Part shown: piece after piece, positions 55,960 through 63,840 of the stretch
Numbering within the stretch: the first letter of the stretch is position 1
Layout: every line of letters starts with the position of its first letter
Assembly: GCA_018449595.1 (NCBI GenBank)
Contig: JAAVUU010000005.1
Span: 124,001-188,000 of the forward strand
DNA: 64,000 nt
Reading direction: 5' to 3'
From: Rhizobiales bacterium dw_265
Lineage (GTDB): Bacteria; Pseudomonadota; Alphaproteobacteria; Micropepsales; Micropepsaceae
Position numbers and translations under genes: made by a program
The notes under the pieces: model-generated
What the model was told of the DNA's origin: nothing
The model's input: only the letters and a program-made list of their open reading frames with translations
Database searches by the model: none

Positions 55960-57063
55960 TCAGAACTTTATTTTCGCGCGGCTGAGCAGCGAAACCGCGG
56001 TCGCGCCGCGTTGGCCCTGGACATTGGTCTGGTAGGCGGCGTTGGTCTGCAGCGCCACCGCGCCGTCCAGGAAGTTGGTGACATAGCCCACCGAGATATC
56101 GGTCTCCGGCGTGTGGCCGGGATTGAAGGACTGGCCCACCACCAGCGGCGGCAGGTCGCCCGAACTGGTCAGGCTGGAGAAGCTGCCGGCCATGCTGGGC
56201 ACCGGCTGCGAGAAGGACAGCCCGACGCTGTCGTCGCCGCCGAACAAGCCATGCTTGGCGATGGCGACGGCATAGGACTGTTCGTGCAGGTTGGTGGCCG
56301 CGCCGCGCATGTCCAGCTGGGTCATGCCTTCGCTGAACGAGGCGGTGGTGATCCAGCCTTCGCCGATCTTCACATGCGCCGACACGCCCAGCGCCTGCGT
56401 GCTGGCCTTGGGCGCGATGCCGGCGGCAAGACCCAGCGGCACGCCCGAACGCTCGGCGGAAATGCCGGTGACATCCAGGCCAAGCGCGCCGGTCACATCC
56501 CAGCTGAGGCCGCCCAGCAACGAGCGGGTCTCGCTGGCGTCATAGATCAGGCCCAGGTTGCCGGCCGGCGCCCCGGAGTCGAAGCTGAAGCGATCCAGCC
56601 GCTCGCTGTTGACCGCGGCGCCCACCCGCAGGCGCAGGTTCGCCGCCGGCACAAAGGTCACGCCGCTATAGCGGCCGCCATCGGCCAGGCTGAGATAGGG
56701 CGCGGTCACCGCCGACAGGAAGGGCGAGGCCGTGCCGTCGTAAGTGGTGAAGCGCGAGGCGATGTCGAGATTGACGCCGGAATCCAGCGCCAGGTTGGGC
56801 GTCAGCGCGGCGCTGGCGGCAAGGGACGACACGGTGCTGGCGAGCGTCAGGTTGGCGCCGTTGCCGAGAGATGCGGCGATGGTGGGCTGCAGCGCCACGC
56901 CGGCCACGCCGGGGCCGGACAATTCATAGGCCGAGATCGCTTTGGAGTCGCCGAAGGACAACAGGCTGGGCGCCAGTTCGGGCGCGGCAAAGCCCGGCGT
57001 CGCCACCGCAGACACGGCAGCAAACCCCGCGGCAAAAACCGCAGCGTGCGCGAACTTCCTCAT
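55960..57063 (-). CDS. Predicted outer-membrane beta-barrel protein, unknown function
   Basis: The 367-residue protein has a signal peptide (MRKFAHAAVFAAGFAAVSAVATPGFA). A Ser/Gly/Ala-rich, alternating-hydrophobicity sequence of many short strands follows (for example SWDVTGALGLDVTGISAER, GVSAHVKIGEGWITTASFSEGMTQLDM). It ends in Phe (SLLSRAKIKF), the outer-membrane barrel signature. Some segments resemble the barrel found at the end of secreted S8-type peptidases, but no protease domain is present. It is convergent with the propeller gene, with only 4 nt between. No family assigned. Confidence 0.65.
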   Translation of the reverse strand: MRKFAHAAVFAAGFAAVSAVATPGFAAPELAPSLLSFGDSKAISAYELSGPGVAGVALQPTIAASLGNGANLTLASTVSSLAASAALTPNLALDSGVNLDIASRFTTYDGTASPFLSAVTAPYLSLADGGRYSGVTFVPAANLRLRVGAAVNSERLDRFSFDSGAPAGNLGLIYDASETRSLLGGLSWDVTGALGLDVTGISAERSGVPLGLAAGIAPKASTQALGVSAHVKIGEGWITTASFSEGMTQLDMRGAATNLHEQSYAVAIAKHGLFGGDDSVGLSFSQPVPSMAGSFSSLTSSGDLPPLVVGQSFNPGHTPETDISVGYVTNFLDGAVALQTNAAYQTNVQGQRGATAVSLLSRAKIKF

Positions 57064-57247
57064 CGTCAGAACCCCTTCCGGGGACCCCTCTTCAGGTGGC
57101 AGGAATTTACCAGACAGCTTGTTCCCGTCCAAGCAAAACAAGAGATTTTCTGAGGCTTTCCGGTCACATACCGACCCTGCAATACATACAGGGTTGCCGC
57201 GCCGTTAAGGTGGGCTGTAATTATATTTCAATATCTGGGGGGTCGCC

Positions 57248-58057
57248 GTGCCATTCGTCAATCTCAGGGGGCTACCCTTCTTTTTTGCCCGGAGCGGGCG
57301 CGGGCCGCATCTTTTGCTGATCGGGGGTACCGGCGGCGACTTGCGCCGTCCCGAAACCCAGGTCGCCGGCCCCCTGGCGCACCAGTTCGAAGTGCTGACC
57401 TGGGACCAGCGCGGCATGGGGCAAAGTTACAAGGGCGATGGCCCCTTCACCATGGCGGACTATGCCGATGACGCCGCCGCCCTGATGACGGCGCAGGGCT
57501 GGGACGACGCCCTTGTCATCGGCATCTCATTCGGCGGCATGGTGGCGCAGGAACTGGTGTTGCGACATCCCGGACGGGTGCGGCGGCTGATCCTGTGCTG
57601 CACGGCCCCGGGCGGCGGCGGGGGCGCGTCCTTCCCGTTTCACGAACTGCCGCCCATGCCCGCCGGAGAACTGGCGGCGCTGAAAGTGCGAATCGCCGAC
57701 ACCCGCCGCACCGATGCCTGGATCGCCGCCAATCCGGGGCCCTATCGCCTGCTGCTGGCGATGGCCGCCGCCGATCCCTTTGCCGCCGAGCCGGGCCATG
57801 CGGAAGGCGCGGCACGCCAGATCGCGGCGCGCGCCACCCATGACACTTGGGAGCGTCTGCCGCAGATCGGCTGCCCCACCCTGGTAATGGGCGGACATTA
57901 CGATGGCATCGCCAGGCCGGAGGTGGTGACGGCGCTGGCGGGACGGATCGCCGGCGCCGAACTGCGTTTCTTTGAAGGCGGCCATCTGTTCATGCTGGAA
58001 GACAAAAGCGCCTATGACGCGATGGCCGCCTTTCTGACTGCCTTTCCGGCCGATTAG
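57248..58057 (+). CDS. Alpha/beta-hydrolase family protein (GTG start)
   Basis: The 269-residue protein has a Gly-rich oxyanion segment (LLLIGGTGGDLRRPE), TWDQRGMGQSYKG, a nucleophile elbow GISFGGMVAQ (Ser about 93), an acid in GHYDGIARPE and a catalytic His in EGGHLFMLED. This is a complete triad of the epoxide hydrolase/haloperoxidase-like group. The substrate is unknown. It starts with GTG and lacks a signal peptide. Its stop overlaps, tail-to-tail, the stop of the response regulator on the other strand (TTAG). Confidence 0.85.
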   Translation: MPFVNLRGLPFFFARSGRGPHLLLIGGTGGDLRRPETQVAGPLAHQFEVLTWDQRGMGQSYKGDGPFTMADYADDAAALMTAQGWDDALVIGISFGGMVAQELVLRHPGRVRRLILCCTAPGGGGGASFPFHELPPMPAGELAALKVRIADTRRTDAWIAANPGPYRLLLAMAAADPFAAEPGHAEGAARQIAARATHDTWERLPQIGCPTLVMGGHYDGIARPEVVTALAGRIAGAELRFFEGGHLFMLEDKSAYDAMAAFLTAFPAD

Positions 58058-58410
58058 GCGGCGATGGGCGCCACCTTCTCCAGCACGCGCCGCAGGTCGT
58101 CGGGCGCGAACGGCTTCTGCAGCACCGGGCGGGCGGCGAAGCGTTCGGGAATGCCGCGCTCGCCATAGCCGGTGGCGAAGACGAAGGGCTTGTCCCTCGC
58201 CGCCAGCCGGTCGGCGAAGTCGAACACGCTCCTGCCGTTCAGATGCACGTCCAGCACCGCCACATCATAGCCCGCCTCGTCACAGGCCATGGCTTCTTCC
58301 AGGCGGCTGGCGACGCCGGCAACCCGGTAGCCGAACGCCGCCAGTATGTCCTCCATGAACAGGGCGACGATGATTTCATCCTCGACAATCAGAACCCGGA
58401 CATCCGTCAT
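58054..58410 (-). CDS. Single-domain response regulator (FATGY type)
   Basis: The 118-residue protein is a receiver domain only: VLIVEDEIIVALFMEDIL (acidic triad), VAVLDVHLNGRSVFDFAD (phospho-Asp) and VLQKPF (Lys). The segment PFVFATGYGERGIPERF resembles the FAT-GUY signature of single-domain regulators that act in the alphaproteobacterial general stress response. The start MTDVRVLIV at 58410 overlaps the kinase stop (ATGA). No output domain is present, so it probably signals through protein contacts with other kinases or regulators. Confidence 0.85.
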   Translation of the reverse strand: MTDVRVLIVEDEIIVALFMEDILAAFGYRVAGVASRLEEAMACDEAGYDVAVLDVHLNGRSVFDFADRLAARDKPFVFATGYGERGIPERFAARPVLQKPFAPDDLRRVLEKVAPIAA

Positions 58411-59513
58411 GCGTCCCTCAGCTTCATGGTCCATTCGCAGACCAGCCCCTCGGCGGGGAAGTCCAGCCGCACCACGCCCGACAGTTCGCGCGCCAGGCCA
58501 TGCTCGATCAGGCGCAGGCCGAAGCCCCGGCGCTGCGGCGCGGTAACGGCGGGGCCGCCGCGTTCCTCCCAGCGCAGCCGGGCGCTGTTGCCGTCCGGCG
58601 CGATGGTCCAGCGGACATGCACGCAGCCGGTGTCGTTGGAAAGCGCGCCATAACGGGCGGCGTTGGTGGCGAGTTCATGAAAGCCCATGCCCAGCGCCAA
58701 GGCGCGCTTGGGGTCCAGATGCACCGCCGGGCCCTCCGCCGCGAAACGGATATGGCCTTCGTCGCGCCAGGGCCGCAGGGCGCGACGCACCACGCCTTCC
58801 AGCGAGGCGCCTTCCCAATTGTCCGAGGTGAGCAGGTCATGCTGGCTGGACAAGGCGAACAGCCGCGCCAGGAAGGTGTCGCGCGCCGGCGCGTCCACGC
58901 CGCGCAGGGTCTGCATCGCCATGGCCTGTATCGTCGCCAGGGTGTTCTTGACGCGATGGTTGAGTTCATCGAGCAGCAGGTTCTGCTGCCGCTCGCTGCG
59001 GCGGCGATGTTCGCTCTCCAGCGCCGGGCTGTCGGCGGACTTGGTGCAGATGATGCCACCGATGCTGCCGTCTTCCTGCGGCACCGGCGAAAAGGAGAAG
59101 GTGCAGTAAGTCTCCTGCGGACGGCCGTCGCGCCCCATGACCGGCATCCCGGCTTCGGCATGGCTGGATTGCCCCATCATGGCGGCGGCGGCGCGATCCT
59201 CGATCCGGTCCCAGATATCCGCCCAGACCTCGCGCGCGGGTTGTCCCAGAGCGCCGGGATGCCTGCCGCCGATGATGGGCAGACAGGCATCGTTGTAGAA
59301 GTTGACCAGATCGGGGCCCCACCACACCCACATGGGCTGGCGCGAGGCCAGCATGATCCGCAGGCAGGTTCGAAGCGTCTGGGGCCAATGGCGCGTCGGA
59401 CCAAGCACCGTCGCCGCCCAGTCATGGGCGCGCATGGCGGCGCCCATCTCTCCGCCGCCCGCCAGGAAATCGGGCGCGGTATCGGTCATCTGCCTGCTAA
59501 CATGGACATTCAT
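58407..59513 (-). CDS. PAS-containing HWE-family sensor histidine kinase
   Basis: The 368-residue soluble kinase has no membrane helix. The N-terminal PAS region (TVLGPTRHWPQTLRTCLRIMLASRQPMWVWWGPDLVNFYNDA) is typical of this family. The HWE-type dimerisation helix is LLLDELNHRVKNTLATIQAMA (phospho-His). The ATP-binding part has FHELATNAARYGALS and RLRWEERGGP (the W-E pair that names the family) and GFGLRLIEHGLA. Such kinases commonly feed the general stress response. It is co-transcribed with the single-domain regulator, and an EcfG-type promoter lies 32 nt upstream of the ATG. Confidence 0.9.
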   Translation of the reverse strand: MNVHVSRQMTDTAPDFLAGGGEMGAAMRAHDWAATVLGPTRHWPQTLRTCLRIMLASRQPMWVWWGPDLVNFYNDACLPIIGGRHPGALGQPAREVWADIWDRIEDRAAAAMMGQSSHAEAGMPVMGRDGRPQETYCTFSFSPVPQEDGSIGGIICTKSADSPALESEHRRRSERQQNLLLDELNHRVKNTLATIQAMAMQTLRGVDAPARDTFLARLFALSSQHDLLTSDNWEGASLEGVVRRALRPWRDEGHIRFAAEGPAVHLDPKRALALGMGFHELATNAARYGALSNDTGCVHVRWTIAPDGNSARLRWEERGGPAVTAPQRRGFGLRLIEHGLARELSGVVRLDFPAEGLVCEWTMKLRDA

Positions 59514-59544
59514 AACTTCCGGCGCCCTTGCCCAATTCCCTCTG

Positions 59545-59569
59545 AACGCAAGCGGCGGTTGAGAGTTCC
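59545..59569 (-). promoter_or_regulatory. EcfG (general stress sigma factor) promoter
   Basis: The minus strand reads GGAAC (59569-59565), a 16-nt spacer, then CGTT (59548-59545). This exactly matches the -35/-10 consensus of sigma-EcfG, the alphaproteobacterial general stress sigma factor. Transcription would begin near 59538 and read the HWE kinase and single-domain regulator genes. Confidence 0.8.
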
Positions 59570-59701
59570 AAACCGCACCAATTTGGAGGACAATGCGGAT
59601 GCAGCGGGGCCGGAACTTTGGCCGGGTCCGGCGGTTCTTGATATTGAATTTCGCATTTCAGGGACCATCTCGAATATAACTCCGGCCTGTCGAACGGGAT
59701 C

Positions 59702-60871
59702 ATGATGCTAGCCGCCGTTCAGCCCTCCCCCACCCTGGCCGAGGCCTATCGGGCCGTGCGTGCCCATACCGCGGCGCTGGCCGCGCCGCTGTCGGCGGAA
59801 GACGCCGTCCTTCAATCCATGCCCGACGCCAGCCCGGTAAAGTGGCACCTGGCCCATACGACCTGGTTCTTCGAGACCGTGATCCTGTCGCGGCAGCCGG
59901 GCTACAAGCCGTTCGATCCACGCTTCGCCTATCTGTTCAATTCCTATTATGAGGCGCTGGGGCCCCGGCATCCGCGGCCGCGGCGCGGACTGATAACCCG
60001 GCCCGGCCTGGATGAGATTTATGCCTGGCGCACCCATGTGGATGCCGCGATGGCGAGGGCCTGCGAAGACCAGAGCCTGACCGGTCTGATCGCGCTGGGC
60101 CTGCATCACGAGCAGCAGCATCAGGAACTGATCCTGACCGACATCAAGCATGCCTTCTTTTCCAATCCGCTGCTGCCCGCTTATCGCGAAACTGTCCCCG
60201 CCGCGCATGCGGCGGCGGCGGCGGACTGGCTTTCGATTCCCGGCGGCGTGACGGCGATCGGCCATGACGGCCCTGGCTTCGCTTTCGACAATGAAGGCCC
60301 GCGCCATCAGGTGCTGCTGCGGCCCTTCCATATCGCCGCGCGCCCGGTCAGCAATGGCGAATACCGCGCTTTCATCAGCGACGGCGGCTATCGCCGCCCG
60401 GAATTCTGGCTGTCGGACGGCTGGACCAAAGTGCAGGAAGAACAGTGGCAGGCCCCGCTCTACTGGCTGAAGGACGATGACGGCACCGAGAGCGTGTTCA
60501 CTCTGTCCGGCGTGCGGCCGCTGGACCCGAATGCGCCGGTCGAGCATGTGAGCTTTTACGAGGCCTGCGCCTATGCCGCCTGGGCCGGGGCGCGCCTGCC
60601 CACCGAATTCGAATGGGAGGCGGCGGCACCCTTGTTCGCGCACGGTGAGGTGTGGGAGTGGACGCGGTCCTCTTACGATCCCTATCCCGGCTTCAAGGCC
60701 TTTGAAGGCGTCGCCGCCGAATACAATGGCAAGTTCATGGTCGGCCAACTGGTGCTGCGCGGCGGCAGCCACGCCACGCCACCGGGCCATATCCGTTCGA
60801 CCTATCGCAATTTCTTTCCACCGCACGCGCGCTGGCAGTTTTCCGGAATAAGATTGGCGGAGGACATATGA
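59702..60871 (+). CDS. egtB: Ergothioneine biosynthesis sulfoxide synthase EgtB
   Basis: The 389-residue mononuclear iron enzyme couples cysteine or gamma-Glu-Cys with trimethylhistidine. The N-terminal DinB-like bundle carries iron-binding histidines in SPVKWHLAHTTWFFE and the HxxxHxE motif HHEQQHQEL. The C-terminal formylglycine-generating-enzyme-like (FGE-sulfatase) domain has EYRAFISDGGYRRPEFWLSDGW, RLPTEFEWEAAA and GEVWEWTRSSYDPYPGF...LRGGSHATP. Two adjacent ATGs (59702, 59705) are candidate starts. Its TGA overlaps the ATG of a small downstream frame that is part of a tandem repeat. Confidence 0.93.
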   Translation: MMLAAVQPSPTLAEAYRAVRAHTAALAAPLSAEDAVLQSMPDASPVKWHLAHTTWFFETVILSRQPGYKPFDPRFAYLFNSYYEALGPRHPRPRRGLITRPGLDEIYAWRTHVDAAMARACEDQSLTGLIALGLHHEQQHQELILTDIKHAFFSNPLLPAYRETVPAAHAAAAADWLSIPGGVTAIGHDGPGFAFDNEGPRHQVLLRPFHIAARPVSNGEYRAFISDGGYRRPEFWLSDGWTKVQEEQWQAPLYWLKDDDGTESVFTLSGVRPLDPNAPVEHVSFYEACAYAAWAGARLPTEFEWEAAAPLFAHGEVWEWTRSSYDPYPGFKAFEGVAAEYNGKFMVGQLVLRGGSHATPPGHIRSTYRNFFPPHARWQFSGIRLAEDI

Positions 60872-60966
60872 GCGCGCGTGCGTTTTTTGATTGCCCTACC
60901 GCTTCGCTACTTGAGGGCGGCGCGCGCTGGCAGTTTTCCGGAATAAGATTGGCGGAGGACATATGA
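60868..60966 (+). CDS. Mini-ORF 1 in the egtB-egtD junction repeat (32 aa)
   Basis: The ATG overlaps the egtB stop (ATGA), with GGAGGA 4-5 nt upstream. The product is MSARAFFDCPTASLLEGG followed by ARWQFSGIRLAEDI, and this second part is identical to the EgtB C-terminus. It arose from the tandem repeat and probably has no function of its own beyond passing ribosomes on to the next start. Confidence 0.4.
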   Translation: MSARAFFDCPTASLLEGGARWQFSGIRLAEDI

Positions 60967-61061
60967 GCGCGCGTGCGTTTTTTGATTGCCCTACCGCTTC
61001 GCTACTTGAGGGCGGCGCGCGCTGGCAATTTTCCGGAATTAGATTGGCGGAGGATATCTGA
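60963..61061 (+). CDS. Mini-ORF 2 in the egtB-egtD junction repeat (32 aa)
   Basis: This frame is the same 32-residue sequence as mini-ORF 1, one repeat further on. It starts inside the stop of mini-ORF 1 (ATGA), and its TGA shares a base with the egtD ATG (TGATG). The chain egtB, mini-ORF 1, mini-ORF 2, egtD keeps translation coupled despite the 95-bp period not being a multiple of three. Confidence 0.4.
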   Translation: MSARAFFDCPTASLLEGGARWQFSGIRLAEDI

Positions 61062-62020
61062 TGGACGCGCGCCTGGCACGGGTTCAATACACCGCCCCCT
61101 TCGCGACCGAAAGTTTCGCCGACAGCCTGGCCGTGGGGCTGCGCAAGAGCCCCAAGGAAATCGCCAGCAAGTTCTTCTATGACGCGGAAGGCTCAAGGCT
61201 GTTCGACCTGATCTGCGAACTGCCGGAATATTACCAGACCCGCACCGAGACGGCGCTGCTGCAACGCCACGCGCCGGAGATCGCCGCCCTGATGGGCAAA
61301 GACGCGGAGATCGTGGAATTCGGCGCCGGTTCGCTGCGCAAGGTGCGCATCCTGCTGGATGCCGCCAGGCCGCAGGCTTATACGCCGCTGGATATTTCCG
61401 GCGATTATCTGGCCGATGTGGTGCGCGCCTTGGCGACGGATTATCCGGCGCTGACCGTGCGGCCGCTGGTGGCGGACTTCACTTTGCCGATGGAGATCGC
61501 GGCGCTGCCGCAAAATCCGCGCCGCGCCGGCTTCTTTCCCGGCTCCACCATCGGCAACTTCCGGCCCGACGCCGCGCTGGCCTTGTTGCGCCGCATGCGC
61601 GGGGCGTTGAATGGCGGCGGCCTGTTGATCGGCATAGACCTGGTGAAAGACCCGGTGCTGCTGCATGCCGCCTATAACGACGCAGCCGGCGTCACCGCCC
61701 GCTTCAACAAGAATCTGCTGGCCCGCGCCAACCGCGAATTCGGCGCCGATTTCGACCTGGATGCCTTCGCGCATTACGCGCCCTACAACGTCAACCTGCA
61801 GCGCATCGAGATGTACCTCGTCAGCCTGAAGCGCCAGACCGTCAGCTTCGGCGGCGCGGGTTTCAGCTTCGCCCAGGGTGAGGCGCTCTATACCGAGGAC
61901 AGCCACAAATACACCATCGAAAGCTTCCGCGAGATGGCGGCCAAGGCGGGCTTCGCGCCCCGCGCGGTGTGGACCGACGAGGACCGGCTGTTCAGCATGC
62001 ACTGGCTGGAATCGCGTTAG
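61061..62020 (+). CDS. egtD: L-histidine N-alpha-methyltransferase EgtD
   Basis: The 319-residue SAM-dependent enzyme trimethylates histidine to hercynine, the first step of ergothioneine synthesis. ASKFFYDAEGSRLFDLICELPEYYQTRTE, IVEFGAGSLRKVRILLDA (SAM loop), YTPLDISGDYL, FFPGSTIGNFRPDAALALLRRM, LLIGIDLVKD and HKYTIESFREMAAKAGF are EgtD/DUF2260-family signatures. GGAGG lies 7 nt before the ATG. Together with egtB it makes the short two-gene ergothioneine cluster; no egtC, egtA or egtE homologue is adjacent. Confidence 0.94.
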   Translation: MDARLARVQYTAPFATESFADSLAVGLRKSPKEIASKFFYDAEGSRLFDLICELPEYYQTRTETALLQRHAPEIAALMGKDAEIVEFGAGSLRKVRILLDAARPQAYTPLDISGDYLADVVRALATDYPALTVRPLVADFTLPMEIAALPQNPRRAGFFPGSTIGNFRPDAALALLRRMRGALNGGGLLIGIDLVKDPVLLHAAYNDAAGVTARFNKNLLARANREFGADFDLDAFAHYAPYNVNLQRIEMYLVSLKRQTVSFGGAGFSFAQGEALYTEDSHKYTIESFREMAAKAGFAPRAVWTDEDRLFSMHWLESR

Positions 62021-62053
62021 GGTCCGGACACAATTGCCGTCGATCAGATCAAC

Positions 62054-62160
62054 AACTTGTCATGGCCCGGGAATCCGGGCCACCCAGGTGACACAGCTTC
62101 CCATGCCGGCGTCTTTTGCGCACCAACTGGGTGGCCCGCTGTAGCGGGCCATGACAAGTT
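62054..62160. repeat. Bilobed REP-like palindromic element
   Basis: Outer 16-bp perfect inverted repeat AACTTGTCATGGCCCG (62054-62069) / CGGGCCATGACAAGTT (62145-62160). Inside are GCCACCCAGG/CTGGGTGGC and the small stems CCCGGGAATCCGGG-like and GGCCCGCTGTAGCGGGCC. It lies downstream of egtD and may serve as a transcription terminator or mRNA stabiliser. It shares GTCATGGCCCG with the element at 63751-63781. Confidence 0.75.
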
Positions 62161-62259
62161 TATTTTAAATTCCAACTGCGTACAGACCTTAAGACGCACG
62201 GCCCTTGAATCCGGGCGATGCTGGCGCGAAAAGAGACGGCCCAAACAAGGACAAAGCTC

Positions 62260-63249
62260 ATGGTGTTACGGCTGGTGCAGTTTCGGAGCGCGGACGGCCG
62301 CCGCGCCGTCGCGGCTTTGGGCAACGATACCCTGGGCCAGGTCGTGCAGGGCGTGACCACCACCTATGAACTGGCGCAGATGGCGATCCGGAACGGCGCC
62401 TCGCTGGCGGCGACCGTCGAGACGTTGGGCCTGGGCGAAAGCGTGGATATCCGCGCCACCCTGGCCGAGGGGCGGGTGCTGGCGCCGCTGGACCATCCCG
62501 ACCCCGCGCATCTGGTGGTGACCGGCACCGGGCTGACCCATCTGGGTTCGGCGGAAGGCCGCGACGCCATGCACCAGAGCCAGACGGGCCTGCTCACCGA
62601 CTCCATGAAAATGTTCAAGCACGGGCTGGAGAACGGCAAGCCCGCGCCGGGCCAGGAAGGCTTCCAGCCGGAATGGTTCTACAAGGGCGACGGCGCCTCC
62701 ATCGTGGCGCCGCAAGCGCCCCTGGTCTCTCCCGCCTTTGCCCGGGACGGCGGCGAGGAGCCGGAGATCGTAGGGCTTTACCTCATCGGCCCCGATGGCA
62801 CGCCCCACCGCCTGGGCTATGCCCTGGGCAATGAATTCTCCGATCACGTCACCGAAAAGTTCAACTATCTGTGGCTGGCCCATTCCAAGCTGCGCCCCTG
62901 CAGCTTCGGCCCCGACCTCCTGACCGGCGAATTGCCCCAGGCGGTGACGGGACGCTCGCGGGTGCGGCGCGGCAACGAAATCCTGTTCGACAAGCCCTTC
63001 CTGTCGGGCGAGGCCAATATGAGCCACACCATCGCCAACCTGGAGGCGCATCACTTCAAGTATGAAGGCTTCCGCCGTCCCGGCGATGTGCATGTGCATT
63101 TCTTCGGCACCGCCACCCTGTCGTTCAGCGCCGGGGTGAAGACCGAAAATGGCGATGTGTTCGAGATCGAGGCCGATGCCTTCCTGTTTCCCCTGCGCAA
63201 TACGCTGGGCAGCGCCCCTGCTGCGGATGCGAAGGTCACGGCGCTGTAG
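62260..63249 (+). CDS. AraD1/GguC-type fumarylacetoacetate-hydrolase family protein
   Basis: The 329-residue protein has an N-terminal cap (LRLVQFRSADGRRAVAALG) and a C-terminal FAH fold. FYKGDGASIVAPQAPL, metal-binding acidic residues around EEPEIVGLYLI and LGNEFSDHVTEK, and HSKLRPCSFGPDLLTGELP match the AraD1 family. These proteins act on 2-keto-3-deoxy sugar acids or similar compounds; the exact substrate is not fixed. ATG 62260 (AAGGA 9 nt upstream) is preferred to 62218. It is separate from the ergothioneine genes by a repeat-bearing gap. Confidence 0.82.
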   Translation: MVLRLVQFRSADGRRAVAALGNDTLGQVVQGVTTTYELAQMAIRNGASLAATVETLGLGESVDIRATLAEGRVLAPLDHPDPAHLVVTGTGLTHLGSAEGRDAMHQSQTGLLTDSMKMFKHGLENGKPAPGQEGFQPEWFYKGDGASIVAPQAPLVSPAFARDGGEEPEIVGLYLIGPDGTPHRLGYALGNEFSDHVTEKFNYLWLAHSKLRPCSFGPDLLTGELPQAVTGRSRVRRGNEILFDKPFLSGEANMSHTIANLEAHHFKYEGFRRPGDVHVHFFGTATLSFSAGVKTENGDVFEIEADAFLFPLRNTLGSAPAADAKVTAL

Positions 63250-63304
63250 CTTGCAAGCCCGCGGTCAAAGCGCCAAGCTGCCGCGAAATTTTGGGGAGTG
63301 ACTC

Positions 63305-63733
63305 ATGAAAACGCTATTGATCGCCGGTTTCGCCGTGCTGGCCTCCACCGCCGCCTTCGCCCAGTCGGGCGGCCAGATGGCGGTGCCCAACACGCCCGAC
63401 AAGCAGATTTATGACGTGCCGCCCGGCAGCAAGGATGTCGAGGTCATCATCCAGACCCGCAGCCTGCAGCAGGGCGAGACCGTTACGCCGCACATCCACA
63501 ATGGCGTGGAGATGACCGAGGTCGTCGAGGGCACTTTCGAACTGTATGTGAAGGGCCAGCCGGTGAAGATCATCCATGCCGGCGAAAGCTTCCTGGTGCC
63601 GCGCGAACTGCCGCATGACGCCCGTCCCGCGCCCGGCACCGGCCCGGTCAAGCTGGCGGTGACCCTGGTGATCGACAAGGGCACCGCGCCGCGCACCCCG
63701 GTCAAGGACGTGCTGATTCCGGCCGGGAAGTAA
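63305..63733 (+). CDS. Secreted cupin-domain protein
   Basis: The 142-residue protein has a signal peptide (MKTLLIAGFAVLASTAAFAQ). The cupin motif 1 TPHIHNGVEMTEVVEGTFELYVKG holds His-x-His and Glu ligands, and motif 2 is ESFLVPRELPHDARP with the distal His. It likely binds a metal in the periplasm; the substrate is unknown. Starts with GGGGAG upstream of the ATG. Confidence 0.82.
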   Translation: MKTLLIAGFAVLASTAAFAQSGGQMAVPNTPDKQIYDVPPGSKDVEVIIQTRSLQQGETVTPHIHNGVEMTEVVEGTFELYVKGQPVKIIHAGESFLVPRELPHDARPAPGTGPVKLAVTLVIDKGTAPRTPVKDVLIPAGK

Positions 63734-63750
63734 GACCCGACTATTTCCGT

Positions 63751-63781
63751 CGTCATGGCCCGCTTCATGCGGGCCATGACG
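63751..63781. repeat. REP-like perfect palindrome
   Basis: CGTCATGGCCCGC (63751-63763) / GCGGGCCATGACG (63769-63781) with loop TTCAT. This is a 13-bp perfect stem sharing the GTCATGGCCCG core with the larger element after egtD. It sits after the cupin gene and may end its transcript. Confidence 0.7.
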
Positions 63782-63840
63782 ATAAAGTCCAGTTGGATAA
63801 CGCGCATTGTCGATGCGGGACCAGCAAGGCATAAAGAAGC

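Larger units (their letters stand above)
60831..61061 (+). repeat. 95-bp tandem repeat at the egtB-egtD junction
   Basis: Period 95 bp: GCTGGCA begins at 60831, 60926 and 61021. The first two units are identical over their full length, and the third is a 41-nt partial copy. The partial copy differs from the others at four sites only, all synonymous third positions in the EgtB C-terminal codons. Each full unit ends in GGAGGACATATGA, so stop and start of successive frames overlap. Confidence 0.9.

Noticed and set aside
59612..59636. GGAAC-N15-CGGTT on the plus strand, possible EcfG promoter for egtB
   Set aside because: The -10 reads CGGTT rather than CGTT and spacing is off; only the minus-strand site at 59545-59569 fits the consensus.
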